Shown piece after piece: positions 1 to 9,979 of a DNA stretch of 25,879 bases. Each line of letters begins with the position of its first letter. The stretch's first letter is position 1. The position numbers and the translations under genes are program-made. The notes beneath the pieces were generated by a model. The model was not told where the DNA came from, made no database searches, and worked only from the letters and a program-made list of their open reading frames with translations. This stretch comes from Phoronis australis (taxonomy: Eukaryota; Phoronida; Phoronidae): assembly GCA_002633005.1 (NCBI GenBank), contig NMRA01000604.1:210187-236065 (forward strand). Direction: 5' to 3'.

Positions 1-170
1 ACAACATCACATTGCCAGTATAAGTGAAGCAAAGTCTCAGGTTCAGTCTTACAAAACGTACACAAGGGGGAGTTACGTGCCCCAATTTTGACAAGATAAG
101 AGTTACAGCTACTTATCCTATGTGACAGTCTAAATTGAAACCAACAAAGTTTCACGTCAGTAGGCATATT
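1..170 (-). pseudogene. LINE ORF2 part 4: C-terminal CCHC zinc motif, runs off the edge
   Basis: In a different frame from the preceding segment, the minus strand reads MPTDVKLCWFQFRLSHRI and then NSPLCTFCKTEPETLLHLYW followed by QC. This is the usual L1/Tx1 ORF2 C-terminus, with a C-x2-C ... H-x4-C knuckle. The segment continues left of position 1, so the stop codon and 3' UTR are outside the window. Confidence 0.75.
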
Positions 171-1254
171 TCCACCATTCAGTAGTGTCAGGTATTGCAA
201 GTTCTCCCTGCAACTTCATCTCAGACCTAGGCCGGGCATATTTGTTTAGCACAAAAGTGTTATATATATGTTTTGTTCCCTTCTTGTCTGCAAGTAACAA
301 TCTCACAAAAATTGGGATAGAGTGTGCGTAGAAGGAAAACTTGTCTCTTTTTGAGATTCTCCATTTTTGACAAACAGCCTCTTTGAGCCCATAAAAATTC
401 AAAAATATTGGTCTAAAATTGAACTTTTTGCAAAAACCTTCAAAAGATAACAAATATCCATGCTCGTCTAGTAGATCTGAGATATAATAAACACCCTTTT
501 CAAACCATCTTCTCCAAAATACAGTTTTTCCACCAATCAATACATTAGTGTTATACCAAATTGGCTGATATGGTATTTCCTTCTGATCTATTATATTTGA
601 AAAATCATACAGAAAGTTAAATAGTTCCTTCCAAAAAGGGTTCTCAGTTTGAGATGCTGCATATTTGTAGAAATAGTTCCCAAATTTTAGACACTCCAAT
701 GATATCAAATCAGTGTTTAAGATGAGATTTAACCATGCAGTAGAATTTGTGGCTTTTAAGATCCTACGCATCCATGTTATCTTAATTGCCTTTACAAAAG
801 AGTAAACATCTATCATTTTACAACCACCCATTTTATAATGTTGAAACATGGTTTTGCGCCCAATTTTGTCACACTTTCCTCCCCAAATATAATGAAAAAA
901 CAGTTTTTCTAAATCTTTACAGAACAGATTGTTAGGGATTGGCAAACATGATAAAACATGAATCAGTTTTGGTAGAAGAAATGGTTTGACCACTGTAACT
1001 TTACCAAGAGTACTTAAGTTTCTTTTTGACCATCTCATAATTTCTTTTTTAATATCAACCAACTTGCGATCAAAATTTAAATTACTCATTTCCTGGATGT
1101 CAGTAGAAAAAACAATCCCGAGCATACTAAACTGTGAGGTAGACCATTTTAAGTCCTTTTCAGAACATACCCTTGAATTACTTTGCCTCGTAGAACCTAT
1201 CCAGACACAAGTTGTTTTTTCTAAATTAGGAGTTAGACCTGAATACTTTGAGAA
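157..1254 (-). pseudogene. LINE ORF2 part 3: RT thumb and connection region
   Basis: From the break at 1255 the minus strand reads through KTTCVWIGSTRQ and MLGIVFSTDIQEM into a long open stretch ending at 157. Family-typical blocks include LSTLGKVTVVKPFLLPKL, LFFHYIWGGKCDKIGRK, GGCKMIDVYSFVKAIKITW and PFWKELF. This is the region between RT and the C-terminal zinc motif in L1/Tx1 ORF2. It is the best preserved part of the element. It ends in a stop only because of a frameshift at about 160-175. Confidence 0.8.
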
Positions 1255-1590
1255 CTAGTCAAGCAGATCAAGAGTTTTTTTAATGATCTTTCGGAACCAT
1301 CGAGTATGATAGCAGTGTCATCTGCATATTGAACTAGTTTAAATTCTTGAGCTCCAATCTGTATACATGTACCTTTTATATTTTTGTTTTTCCTAAAGAG
1401 ATTTCCCGTAATCTCAGCACATAGTAGAAAAAGATAGGGAGATAAAGGGTCTCCTTGTTTACAGCCTCTATCCATTTCAAAGAATTGAGAAGTTTTTCCA
1501 TATTGAATTACACAAGCCATAGCTCCCTCATTGAGCAACGATACCCACTTTTTGATATTTGGGCCAAAATTAAAAAAGACAGGTTTTTTT
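1233..1590 (-). pseudogene. LINE ORF2 part 2: RT palm with YADD active site
   Basis: After the frameshift near 1580 the minus strand reads FFNFGPNIKKW, then motif B GCKQGDPLSPYLFLLCAE and motif C QYADDTAIILDGS (YADD encoded by 1317-1328). These are the RT catalytic palm motifs, and the two Asp residues are intact. The frame breaks again at a run of seven A (minus strand) near 1275-1281. The other frame then continues with LDLLD, a TAG stop at 1255-1257, and FSKYSGLTPNLEKTTCVW, which matches RT motif D in this clade. Confidence 0.85.
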
Positions 1591-3320
1591 GTAGAAATAC
1601 CCAGGAAACTGAATCGAACGCCTTCTCAAAATCCACCAGGACCAGTAATCCAGGGATATTCAACTGGTCAGTTGCACAGATAAGATCATAAATTAATCGA
1701 ATATTTTCGCCAAGAAATCTACCAACAATAAAACCTTTCTGGTTTTCGTGCATCAAGCAATATAAGACAGACTTAACACGTTCAGCAATACATGCTGAAA
1801 TTAATTTATAACTTATATTGAGCACTGAAATTGGCCTCCAGTTTTTGAGTAGTTCTCTAGGTTTGTTAGCTTTTGGAATAATTTGGATCACACCTTGTTT
1901 TACAGCGGATGGTAGGGAATTCTGTGAAAACATACAATTAAAAGCTGCCACTAAATCATCTCCCAAATCTGACCAGAAAAATTTGTAAAATTCCACTGTA
2001 AAACCGTCGGGACCAGGGGTCTTATTATTTTTCATCTTTTTGAGAACAAGTAGAATTTCATCATAAGTAATATTTCCTTCCAATGAATCTCTTATATTAT
2101 CTTCAAGTTTTGGTGAATCAGTGTTTTCTAAAATTACATCTAAATCATATTGGGAAAAGTGGTGATCTTTTGAGGCATAAAGATTGGAGTAAAAATTTTT
2201 TATTTCTTCCAGAATTCCCTTTTGACTACAGATCAATGTACCATTGTCGTCTACTAAACTTGAGATATTTTTATTAACAAAATTACGTTTTTCTAAATTA
2301 CTAAAATATCTTGTTGGTTTTTCGCCATTTTCTATCCACTGAGCACGAGATCTCAATATTATACCGTCGATGTATTCATACTCGGCCTGAAGAATTTCTA
2401 GCCAATCACTAAAAAATTGAGAATCAGTATTCTGAACGAACTGGTGGACAGTATTTATTAATCTTTCCAAACGTAGTTTTCTATTTTTCTTTTCTTTATT
2501 TTTGAAAGCACTATATGGCAGAGTGAAGGATCTAATGTTTAGTAAGAACATGTTGAACAGTAAAGCTTCGTCAATATCAGAAGCATATACACTTTTGGTG
2601 TCTTGAATAATGATTTTTACTTGCTCCACATACTTTTTGTCCCGGAGTAGAGAATTATTAAATTTCCATAAGCCTCTGCCACGTTCAAAAGAGTGCAATT
2701 TTATCTCAAACCGAATGGCTGAATGGTCAGTTCTGTAGCCTGGGATTATCTCCACTGTGTTTAACAAAGATAATAACTCGTCGGAAATTAGAAAAAAGTC
2801 AAGGCGAGATTTCTTAACTGGGTTTTTCCTACTCCATGTAAAAGAGGAACGGTCTGGATTGTAAACTCTCCAAGGGTCAACTAAATTAAACGTTTGCTTT
2901 AAATTTAAAACTGCTTTTCTAGCCTGAGGATTGTTCAGATTGAAATAACCAAAACAGTCCCGTTCATAATCTTGGACCAAATTCCAATCTCCACACAGAA
3001 CAATAAATTCGGAGTTGAACAGAGAGATGCGATGTGCAACGTTTTCATAAAAAAGTGGAGAATCTTGGTTAGGACCGTATATGCAGGCAAGCGTAACTGN
3101 TTCTAGCCTGAGGATTGTTCAGATTGAAATAACCAAAACAGTCCCGGTCATAATCTTGGACCAAATTCCAATCTCCAAACAGAACAATAAATTCGGAGTT
3201 GAACAGGGAGATGCGATCTGCAACGTTTTCATAAAAAAGTGGAGAATCTTGGTTAGGACCGTATATGCAGGCAAGCGTAACTGTGATAATTTTTTCCAGC
3301 ACTATTTCAATAATTAATGC
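1508..3320 (-). pseudogene. LINE ORF2 part 1: endonuclease C-half and RT fingers/palm
   Basis: The endonuclease half shows YGPNQDSP, GDWNLVQD, a SRLDFFLISDEL stretch and the catalytic-type TDHS motif near 2715. The RT follows, with KTPGPDGFTVEFYKFFW near 2000-2030, WRPISVLNISYKLI near 1820-1850 and motif A VDFEKAFDS near 1610-1640. A 183-bp stretch is present twice (2917-3099 and 3101-3283) around an N at 3100. Collapsing one copy leaves the frame open, so this break looks technical. The frame ends at 1508. The true continuation is in another frame from about 1576-1590, at T/A homopolymer runs. The upstream in-frame TGA at 3333-3335 lies at or beyond the edge of recognisable homology. GTG at 3302 is not a real start. 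Confidence 0.85.
2917..3283. repeat. 183-bp direct duplication flanking a single N (probable assembly artefact)
   Basis: Bases 2917-3099 and 3101-3283 are the same sequence with about four substitutions, separated only by the N at 3100. Both lie in the LINE endonuclease region. Keeping one copy restores one continuous reading frame. The likely cause is two haplotypes of a heterozygous genome joined at a gap. A true tandem duplication is possible but would not explain the N. Confidence 0.8.
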
Positions 3321-3335
3321 ATTTTTTAGTTTTCA

Positions 3336-3718
3336 TGAGTTATCTATAGCTCAAGAAGTATTTATAAGAAGTGTACAGGTGAGACATTTCACCATTTTAA
3401 ATGGTATATTGTGATTTTTATTGCAAAAATACATCTGAACTTGAAAATTTGGCCGCCATTTTGTTTATGTTAATTAGAAGGTCAAAAATGCTAAATTCGG
3501 CTTGAGAACAGGGTTAGTTGAATTTGCCATGCATTGAGTGTGTGAAGAAGTCTCGTTCCCAACTTTTACTAAAAATGCTTATAGAACCTTTCACAGGGCT
3601 CTTTTCAGGAAATGTGTCTATACTATAACAACCCATTGGCATTTGAAATATATTAAAGTCACCGACGGCCCAGTCACCTTTAGTGACAGTGCTGCAAGTG
3701 GCAGCTGATTTTTGCCAG
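3336..3718. other. Spacer, nothing recognised
   Basis: AT-rich sequence after the LINE truncation point. I see no coding stretch, repeat or RNA gene. Confidence 0.5.
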
Positions 3719-3946
3719 ATTCAGAGTGGGCTTGTTTAGAACAGTTTGCCCCCAAGCCGCCTCCCAATTTGTGGAAATCATCGATCTCAGCATGGAATCA
3801 GATGGAGGCCAAGTGAAAGAAAAATATGTGCCCACCTTCAGAAAAGCTCTAAGCTCAAGGCCAAGCTTGAGTTTGGAATGTAAGTGGAAATGCAGTCAAC
3901 AAGTAATTTCTGGAAGGACAGAATGTATCGATTCCAGTTGGGTCAG
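3719..3946 (+). CDS. Candidate internal exon, function unknown
   Basis: An open stretch follows a possible acceptor (ttttgccag at about 3710-3718) and ends exactly at a perfect donor, CAG|GTAAGT (exon end 3946). The reading ends ...CKWKCSQQVISGRTECIDSSW and stops only in the intron, at TAA 3948-3950. The block SGRTEC...W faintly recalls a sushi (CCP) repeat, but the Cys spacing is not convincing. The exon ends in phase 2, and the next acceptor at 4988 continues the same frame into a Cys-rich stretch. There is no Met that must be a start, so this would be internal. It could also be a chance ORF beside a chance donor. Confidence 0.35.
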
Positions 3947-3952
3947 GTAAGT

Positions 3953-4988
3953 GATTATGCAGGTGCAGGTCTTCAATGCTCTATACCTGTTGGTAATAAA
4001 TTTATTATATTTGCTTTCTCAAGATTCTGACTGTCGCCAGGAAGGGCACAACCCTACATGAAGTAAGGCGACACTTGAGTACTAGAGTAATTTTATTATC
4101 TTCTTCCAGTATTAGTGAAACATATTCTTTATCTCAACATTTAGGGTTTATCAAAATACATTACATTTTATGAACATGCATGTGTAAGAAGTGGAAGTTT
4201 GGTGTCCATTATCAAAAGATTTAATCGAGCCCTTGTGTACTATCTGACACCAATTTCTCATCTAATTGACCTGTTGTCACTTTTCATAGGTCATATTGCT
4301 CTATCTGTATAACCAGATATATATGAATTCCCACATATGCAGTGGAACCCCATTACAGTGGGACCTAATTTAATTTGCCTAAAGTAATAACACCGCTAGG
4401 GTCCCTCATACGTGAAGCATTCAACCTCAAGAATAAGACTGGGGAAAACATGTGGGGATTCAAAATACAGCATTCTACTGGGAGTTCTGGTATGCCTATT
4501 TTCCATAAAATTTTAATGCAGGTCTATGCGGAAATTGTTGGCGTTTACCAAAGAAGTTTGCCACTGTTGTTTAGTTTACTACAGAAAACATATTAGTAAG
4601 TAGTTAGTTAATGAATTAGAGTATTGTTTCACAAAACCTTTTTATACGATTCTTGGTTCCCGGATTAATTGCATTAACATTTAAGCATATCAAAACAGTA
4701 TTTATAGTAGATTTGATTTTTATTTCAATTGTATTGTGGTTGCTTATAAATCTCGTAAACAAATAAAAATGCCGTTTATTTTGCAGATTTTGCGTCTCGG
4801 AAGTTTTACTGCGCAAGTTGTTTATTGTTACAGGAGTAGCTAACTACAAGGTTCGAACATAGCCTCAACTATAAACAGTGATAATTGGATGTAAACTGCA
4901 AATTGACTCAAAAACTGGTGACTGGTAAACAAATTCATCAGCTAGGAAACATTACTGATGGACTGTAACACTGTCCTTCTATTTGCAG
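3953..4988 (+). other. Putative intron or spacer, no gene seen
   Basis: AT-rich sequence between the donor at 3947 and the acceptor at 4988 (cttctatttgcag, a good polypyrimidine tract). Short open frames here (for example 4375-4596 plus, 4616-4816 minus) lack family-like motifs or codon structure. Confidence 0.3.
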
Positions 4989-5181
4989 ACAAAACACTTT
5001 GTATGTACGCTGCATCTACTGTCGGTCAACCGTGTCTCTCAGTCAAAGTGGATTTGGTCCCATAAACTGTGATTTTTGGGTGCATATGTTATGTTTTGTG
5101 GGTTTAGGTCCAGAGTTTGTGAGTAAATGGGTAGAGTTAACAGACCTGGAACTATGTTTATGTGAGGAGCTATGTTCATAA
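4989..5181 (+). CDS. Candidate exon with PHD-like Cys/His pattern
   Basis: It starts after a strong acceptor (cttctatttgcag, AG at 4987-4988) and continues the phase of the exon ending at 3946. The peptide shows C-x2-C (RCIYCRS), then INCDFWVHMLCFVGL, then ELTDLELCLCEEL. The CDFWVHMLC block matches the C-x2-W-x-H-x2-C core of PHD fingers, and the end resembles the final Cys pair. At least one expected Cys is missing and the last pair is C-x-C, so the finger is incomplete or decayed. A donor-like t|GTGAGG occurs at 5162, before the TAA at 5179-5181. PHD fingers occur in chromatin proteins and in some transposon proteins; which applies here cannot be told. Confidence 0.35.
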
Positions 5182-5562
5182 GCGCACGGTCTGTTTATTT
5201 CTGTGCCAGTTATTTCACCACACCTCTCAACATTTGAAAATTCCTCTGAGACGGAAGACTGCTTGTAATGAAAGCTTAGGTACTCCAAGTACATGTAGGT
5301 CATAACAGGATTTTTATAGTTGCTATATATTGAAACTGATGGTTTTCCAGGTTTTAGTAGTTAACTTACATTTTGAATAATTGACGACACCTTTTGTTTT
5401 GAGCGCCGCTTGCACACATAAAGGGTTGCTTGCATATGTGAATGGCCATCTTACCAAGCTATTTTGAATGGTAAAAATAAATTCTTTGGGGACAGGTTGT
5501 TTATGGAAAAACATAATTTTTGTGTTTACGGATTAAGCTGCATATAACTGTAATATTCACAG

Positions 5563-6074
5563 GCAAATTTTTCAAGTGGAGACGAGGGGGACCAACCATC
5601 ATTCTGGCCGCCCACGCCAAAGATCCATAAGTCGAACCAGTTTCTCACTGCTGCATCCGATGAAAGAGTCAACCGTGTTAGGTTCCAGCTTCTAACTGAC
5701 ATCGATGAGTTTGCCGAAAGGTCCTAGCATTATTACAAACAAAAAGACAGCGAAGCGTCATCTGTAACCCATGAATGTATTGCTCCTGGTCACAGAGATG
5801 TTGTGAAGAATGTCTCTCACCTCAGCAGATCATTTTTTCCCGTTTAGTAGCACTCCATCCTTCCGGGAAACTCCCTCAGTTTGATGCCTTTGAAATGAAA
5901 AGTATCGCTGAGATAGACCGTCGATTTGAACAGCGACAAAAGATTGTTGAGTCGATGGAATCGCTGCAGTTGCACATTTCATGTATACGAGACTCAGAGA
6001 CATTTGAAATACAGTATGTCAAAAGTTGTCAGACAAAATGCTATTTCCATTTCGAGACGTATCATCTGTGCTGA
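5563..6074 (+). pseudogene. Broken coding stretch, unidentified protein
   Basis: After an acceptor-like tattcacag (AG at 5561-5562), one frame reads NFSSGDEGDQPSFWPPTPK ... VNRVRFQLLTDIDEFAE. It hits TAG at 5725-5727, then continues in the same frame with KQKDSEASSVTHECIAPGH and DVVKNVSHLSRSFFP to about 5838. From the T-run near 5831, another frame carries on with PSGKLPQFDAFEMKSIAEID, a charged stretch (RRFEQRQKIVESMESLQ) and DSETFEIQ, to TGA 6072-6074. The composition is protein-like over about 500 bp, but a stop and a frameshift divide it. No domain is recognised. It could be a decayed host gene, a transposon ORF, or two separate exons. Confidence 0.4.
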
Positions 6075-6565
6075 CTAAAGATGTCTCATTGTACACCTAA
6101 TTTGCTCGCATTTTGTCAATGTGACCACATTTGTTCTTTTCTATTTGCTTGACTTATGGCGTACAATTTTCCTGTGTCAATATAGCGTTACTATTCTCTA
6201 ACTACTTTGGTTCGTGTTTAATGTTTAGCTATCTTATTATCGTTTTGCTCCATAAGTACAGTATAACCTGCCCTGCTGGGTCCCTATGTCTAACATGACA
6301 AACAATAATTTAAATCAGGACAGTTTTTAAATATTGCCCAACTTTGTTCCAAAATCTTTTTGCAGGATAATCCAAGTTCATCTATATGAAGTCTGTCTGT
6401 GTATTTTATTTTCGTTTTGCTGCACATGCATTGTCTTATGATTTTTCGATGAATTAGCTGACACTATATGTATTAAAGTCGAGACTTCTGAATTTTTGGA
6501 TTCTGACTGATGGTAAGCACCAAACACCATTGCAAACCCATCACTGAGCAATATTACATACTAAA
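6075..6565. other. Spacer, nothing recognised
   Basis: AT-rich sequence with stops in all frames. No repeat or gene seen. Confidence 0.5.
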
Positions 6566-6567
6566 CT

Positions 6568-6876
6568 CGGGCGGATCCAGGATTTTGAGTTGGGAGGTAG
6601 GGCACAGGAATAATCAGAATTTAGCCACATGCGCGCGCCCACTCTAAAATGTAGTGGTGCAGGGGTCTCGTATTTTTGGGTTTGTGGACCTTATTACTAA
6701 AAAAATGGTAAACGGGGTATGTTCAAGGCCTATGCATTGTGCAGTCGCTCTCCGAGCCCCCTTGGGTGGGCGCATATGATAGTCAGCAATTCACACTCCA
6801 AACTGTCAAATGGTCTAGGGGAGAATTTTTGCGGGGTATGGCCCCTTTTGCCCCCTCCCTAAGTCCGCCACTGCTA
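6568..6876. repeat. Short dispersed repeat with imperfect inverted ends (MITE-like)
   Basis: It begins gggcggatccagg and ends taagtccgccactg, giving imperfect inverted ends of the GGCGGA...TCCGCC kind seen on many short animal repeats. The middle contains tggacctta and cggggtatgtt blocks that recur in diverged form near 13800-13835. The open frame across it (6739-6987) has no protein-like features. Confidence 0.4.
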
Positions 6877-7220
6877 TTTGCGTGTGAAATACTCGGTTTC
6901 CTGTGTTTTTTGATGAAAATTTCTACGAACCTTCTGCAAATACATCTATGCGTTGTGGGTAAAAAAAAGAAATATTGGAATCGATAATGCGAGGATATTC
7001 AGACATCCATATGGATATCTGGGCGTGGCTGTTTGGGGACTTTCCCGAATGACAAGCGTAAAAAAGTTATTAAACAACGCCAATTTCACCGGTAGTCGAC
7101 TGTCCTCATAACATCAATTTCTCCAACCTCATTTCACAGCATCTATCCCATACCGTGTCAATATATGTATTTTTTATGACTAACTACTCTGCTATCTGAT
7201 TTCTTACGTTTGGTGATATA

Positions 7221-7412
7221 CAGCACACATCACGAATTTTTGGCCGCCCGGTCGGAAACTGGTCGACGACTAGCCGTCGACCGGTCGTCTAATTTGCCGA
7301 CCGGTCGGCTAAAAATTAGCCGACCGGCAGCCGCCCGCAGGGCCGACTCATAAGGCAACTCCCCAGCCGACCCTTCAGCCGACCGGCCATCAGCCGACCA
7401 GCTGGTCGGCTG
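7221..7412. repeat. Left terminal and subterminal array of the 5.36-kb element
   Basis: The TIR (7221-7291) is followed by a dense array of GCCGACC / GGTCGGC and GACGACC / GGTCGTC motifs in both orientations, including the 14-bp palindrome GCCGACCGGTCGGC. The array ends near GGTCGGCTGC at about 7412, where the sequence becomes AT-rich again. Dense subterminal motifs of this kind are usually transposase binding sites; that role is inferred. Confidence 0.8.
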
Positions 7413-7439
7413 CTATTTTTAGGCTAGAGTAGCAGTTGC

Positions 7440-8900
7440 GTAATAGGTTGTCAGGCTGATACCGCTTTGCGTGTCGATGCATATTCGTCTTAGCACAGGG
7501 TCAAATAAATTAACCTAGTTTTACTGTCTCGGTTACATGAGTTCACGTCGGTTGTGTAATACCACTAATTCGAAGGTTGAAGGCAAGCGGTAATAGTAAA
7601 CATTGGATTATGGACAATGCAACAAGTTTTGGATGAAAAACGTGAAAGTTTTCTTTACATTTGATCTTTAATTTGACTCGTGACGTTAACAAGATGTATT
7701 AGATCGGTTGCTTCCCGGTCAATACAACGCTGTAGTCATTTTGTTAACGCAGCTATTTTAGCAGTCTTCGCCCGCAGTTGATTTCAAGTTGTTTGTGTAA
7801 CGCCAAACTGCATCTTTTTGCGTTTTTTTAAGTTAGTCACCGGTCTCCTGTCACGCGCCCATGATGATGGATTAGTGAGTGAGTTCTTACACCGCGAAAA
7901 GCTCTCACTCCAGGGATTTTATTTTCATAGTATTGACCCTTGCAGTACAGACGCGAAATTCACGGTCCAGTATGCCCTAAACCCACGGACTTCGATGGCT
8001 CTAACTTCGAAATCATATTATGGTTACGATTTCCACGAACTAAGACGGTGACATCACCACTGTTGAGGCTACAGCAAAGTAGCCTTGCGCATTCCGTTTT
8101 CAGTGTATCGGTGATGTTAAAATCTGGGCTAGCAGTTACATGTGCTGTATACACGTAGTCCCCTATCAGTTGGTCGTTCACGTTGTTCCAAAAATAAATA
8201 TTTTCTGTCAACAACATATTGACAAATTATGCAAAATAAAACAATTGTGAACGGCAAGATGTGAATACGTGGTGAAGAGGTATTTGTCTCTACGCGGCAT
8301 ATGTGCGTGAAACTTTGGTAAAGCGATTGCGATGGCAAAAAATGATAGAAAATACACAAAGGTGCACTTTTGAGAAGCAAAGCGTCTGGTGATCTTGATA
8401 GCGTACATGTATGATCTGGCCACCTCAGGTAGTAAGTGACGCTGAATGAGAAGTGGTAACTACATGTTTGGCGCGAAAATAAAAAAATCATGCTTGTATT
8501 GCCAGCCACCCCCCTCCCCGAATTTTGCACATTCTAATGAGTCACCACTCGAGATTTGGTTCCGTTTCAGTCCTAAAATCGCATAATAATTCTGTGCTCA
8601 GCTGTAAGAAAAAATACAATTTTTTGAAACGGTGCTCAGTCTTAATAAAGTTTCCAGCATGAGAGCGCTTTGATCAGAAATGCCAAGCACACGCAGAGTT
8701 GTAAGACAGAGACGTTGGCGTTTCCGTATGTCCACAAAAGTGCTTTGAGCAGTGTGTACAAATTTGTTCATTTCGCTTTTCTGCACTGACGACTATGATC
8801 AACACGGTGTTTTAACTACACTTTTGAGTGCATTTTCAAAAATAAATGTTTGGTTGGTGAATTCAGCGAGTCGGTGCCCACGGGCAGGAAAACGTATCTG
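7440..8900. other. Interior of the 5.36-kb element, no intact gene
   Basis: Several frames give short open stretches, but none has a recognisable domain. The reading AKNDRKYTKVHF then EAKRLVILIAYMYDLATSGS near 8333-8428, broken by a stop, could be another eroded piece of an element protein, which is weak evidence. Confidence 0.35.
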
Positions 8901-8909
8901 CGTAAATAA

Positions 8910-9412
8910 AGAGTTGCGTTTTCAAAACATTCAGAGCATGAGCTCAAGGACTACCTGAGACAGAAAATAAAACCGATTACCAAACAGAAACTTGTCCAAT
9001 GAATATATAGCTCTTGGAAAACTGTTACCCCGAAGAAATGTGCAAAATACGAACGTCGTTTACGAAAGATTGTACCAGAAGTGATTCGTTGCAGTGGAGC
9101 CGCACGGGATAGTAAAAACACTGTGCTGTGCACTAGTTACCTGAATGGAAAGCTGAAGCGGAAAAATCCAGAACACACATTTTCTATTCAGGAATTGAAA
9201 TCTCTGTAGAATCAAAAACAATTGGCAACCAGGATTTATTGCGTTAGAAAACTTATCACGCCCGGAGAGAATTGTTTTCATGCCCGGAGACTACGTGATC
9301 ACCCATTATGCAATGATGACAATCCAGTGTGTACCTATACATTGGCATCTATTGTAAAACGTGGATTAGACGAAAGAAATTCAACCGCATTTCGAAGATA
9401 ATATATCTGTTG
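8910..9412 (+). pseudogene. Decayed coding stretch inside the 5.36-kb element (transposon protein?)
   Basis: One plus-strand frame stays protein-like for about 500 bp with only two internal stops (TGA near 9000, TAG near 9208). Readable blocks are HELKDYLRQKIKPITKQK, SSWKTVTPKKCAKYERRL, KIVPEVIRCSGAARDSKN, LNGKLKRKNPEHTFSIQ and VKRGLDERNSTAFRR. It is rich in Lys and Arg, as expected for a DNA-binding or transposase-type protein. The W-x-T-V-T-P-x-K-C-x-K-Y...K-I-V-P-x-V-I pattern resembles repetitive hypothetical proteins of invertebrates from memory, but I cannot name the family. It is the only candidate for a remnant of the element's own protein. Confidence 0.5.
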
Positions 9413-9540
9413 TCGGCGAGAGGTTGAATATATAGCCCTTGTTTAGTATAGTACGGACAGTATCACTTTGAAAGATCAATGCTTGGGGATGGTGACGTGG
9501 TGTTCTGGCGTGAAAGTTACTGACATGGTAAGTTTTTGAA

Positions 9541-9670
9541 CCTGACTTATTAAATTTTCAGTTCGGTCGTATTTTATTTTGATCCTGAAGTGAAGAATTT
9601 TTGGTCCTCACTTGATAAATTATAGGTGCTGATGTGATAAATTTTCAGTCTTGACGTGGTGAATTTGGTC
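9541..9670. repeat. 22-bp minisatellite, about 5-6 degenerate units
   Basis: Units start at 9541, 9584, 9606, 9628 and 9650, with a poorer 21-bp unit at 9563-9583. The approximate consensus is CCTGAYGTGATAAATTTTCAGT. The spacing is exactly 22 bp over the last four starts. Confidence 0.7.
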
Positions 9671-9937
9671 TTTATTTGCTCTTTGGTCTTCTGTGTGAAA
9701 ACAATCTCAATGTATTGGATTGTTTTAATTCCTGCTTAAGTAAAATGTCTGGTTTTGAGATATTTATTTTTGGTCCTGGAGAGTTTGCATGTTTTGCTTG
9801 GTTTTAATCATGCATAGAAAAGATATGTCGTTAAATGTTTCAAATTAGGCCTCCCATAAATGGGGGGAGAGCAGGTTGTGTAGCATCGTACTATGTAACT
9901 TCTAATATAAATCTAGGTGTTCGTGATTTAGTAATAC

Positions 9938-9978
9938 TATGAAAAATGAGTAGTTATGACTATGAAAAATGAGTAGTT
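9938..9978. repeat. Short 23-bp tandem duplication
   Basis: The 18-mer tatgaaaaatgagtagtt occurs at 9938-9955 and again at 9961-9978, an offset of 23 bp. Confidence 0.85.
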
Positions 9979-9979
9979 G

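Larger units (their letters stand above)
1..3320 (-). mobile_element. 5'-truncated L1/Tx1-like non-LTR retrotransposon (LINE), decayed
   Basis: Read on the minus strand, the segment encodes in order the AP-like endonuclease (second half only), reverse transcriptase, a thumb/connection region and a C-terminal CCHC motif of a LINE ORF2. The motif set (GPDGF, VDFEKAFD, GCKQGDPLSP, YADD, a C-terminal LCTFC...H...C) is typical of the L1/Tx1 group; that clade name is from family knowledge and was not computed. No RNase H domain is visible. Homology fades above about 3320, so the endonuclease N-terminus and ORF1 are missing: a normal 5' truncation. The 3' end lies beyond position 1. Several frameshifts and one stop make it inactive. 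Confidence 0.9.

Noticed and set aside
986-2277. Plus-strand open frames opposite the LINE
   Set aside because: They are antisense shadows of the LINE ORF2.
6990-7060. gatatctgggcgtgg... resembling a kinase DVWAFG exon
   Set aside because: The match is a few residues, breaks frame, and lacks splice sites and the rest of subdomain IX.
8129-8530. 133-codon minus-strand open frame
   Set aside because: It lies inside the transposon interior, overlaps other frames, and has low-complexity Ser/Tyr/Leu content with no motif.
9541-9670. Possible CRISPR-like regular repeat
   Set aside because: Units are contiguous with no spacers, and the context is an animal genome.
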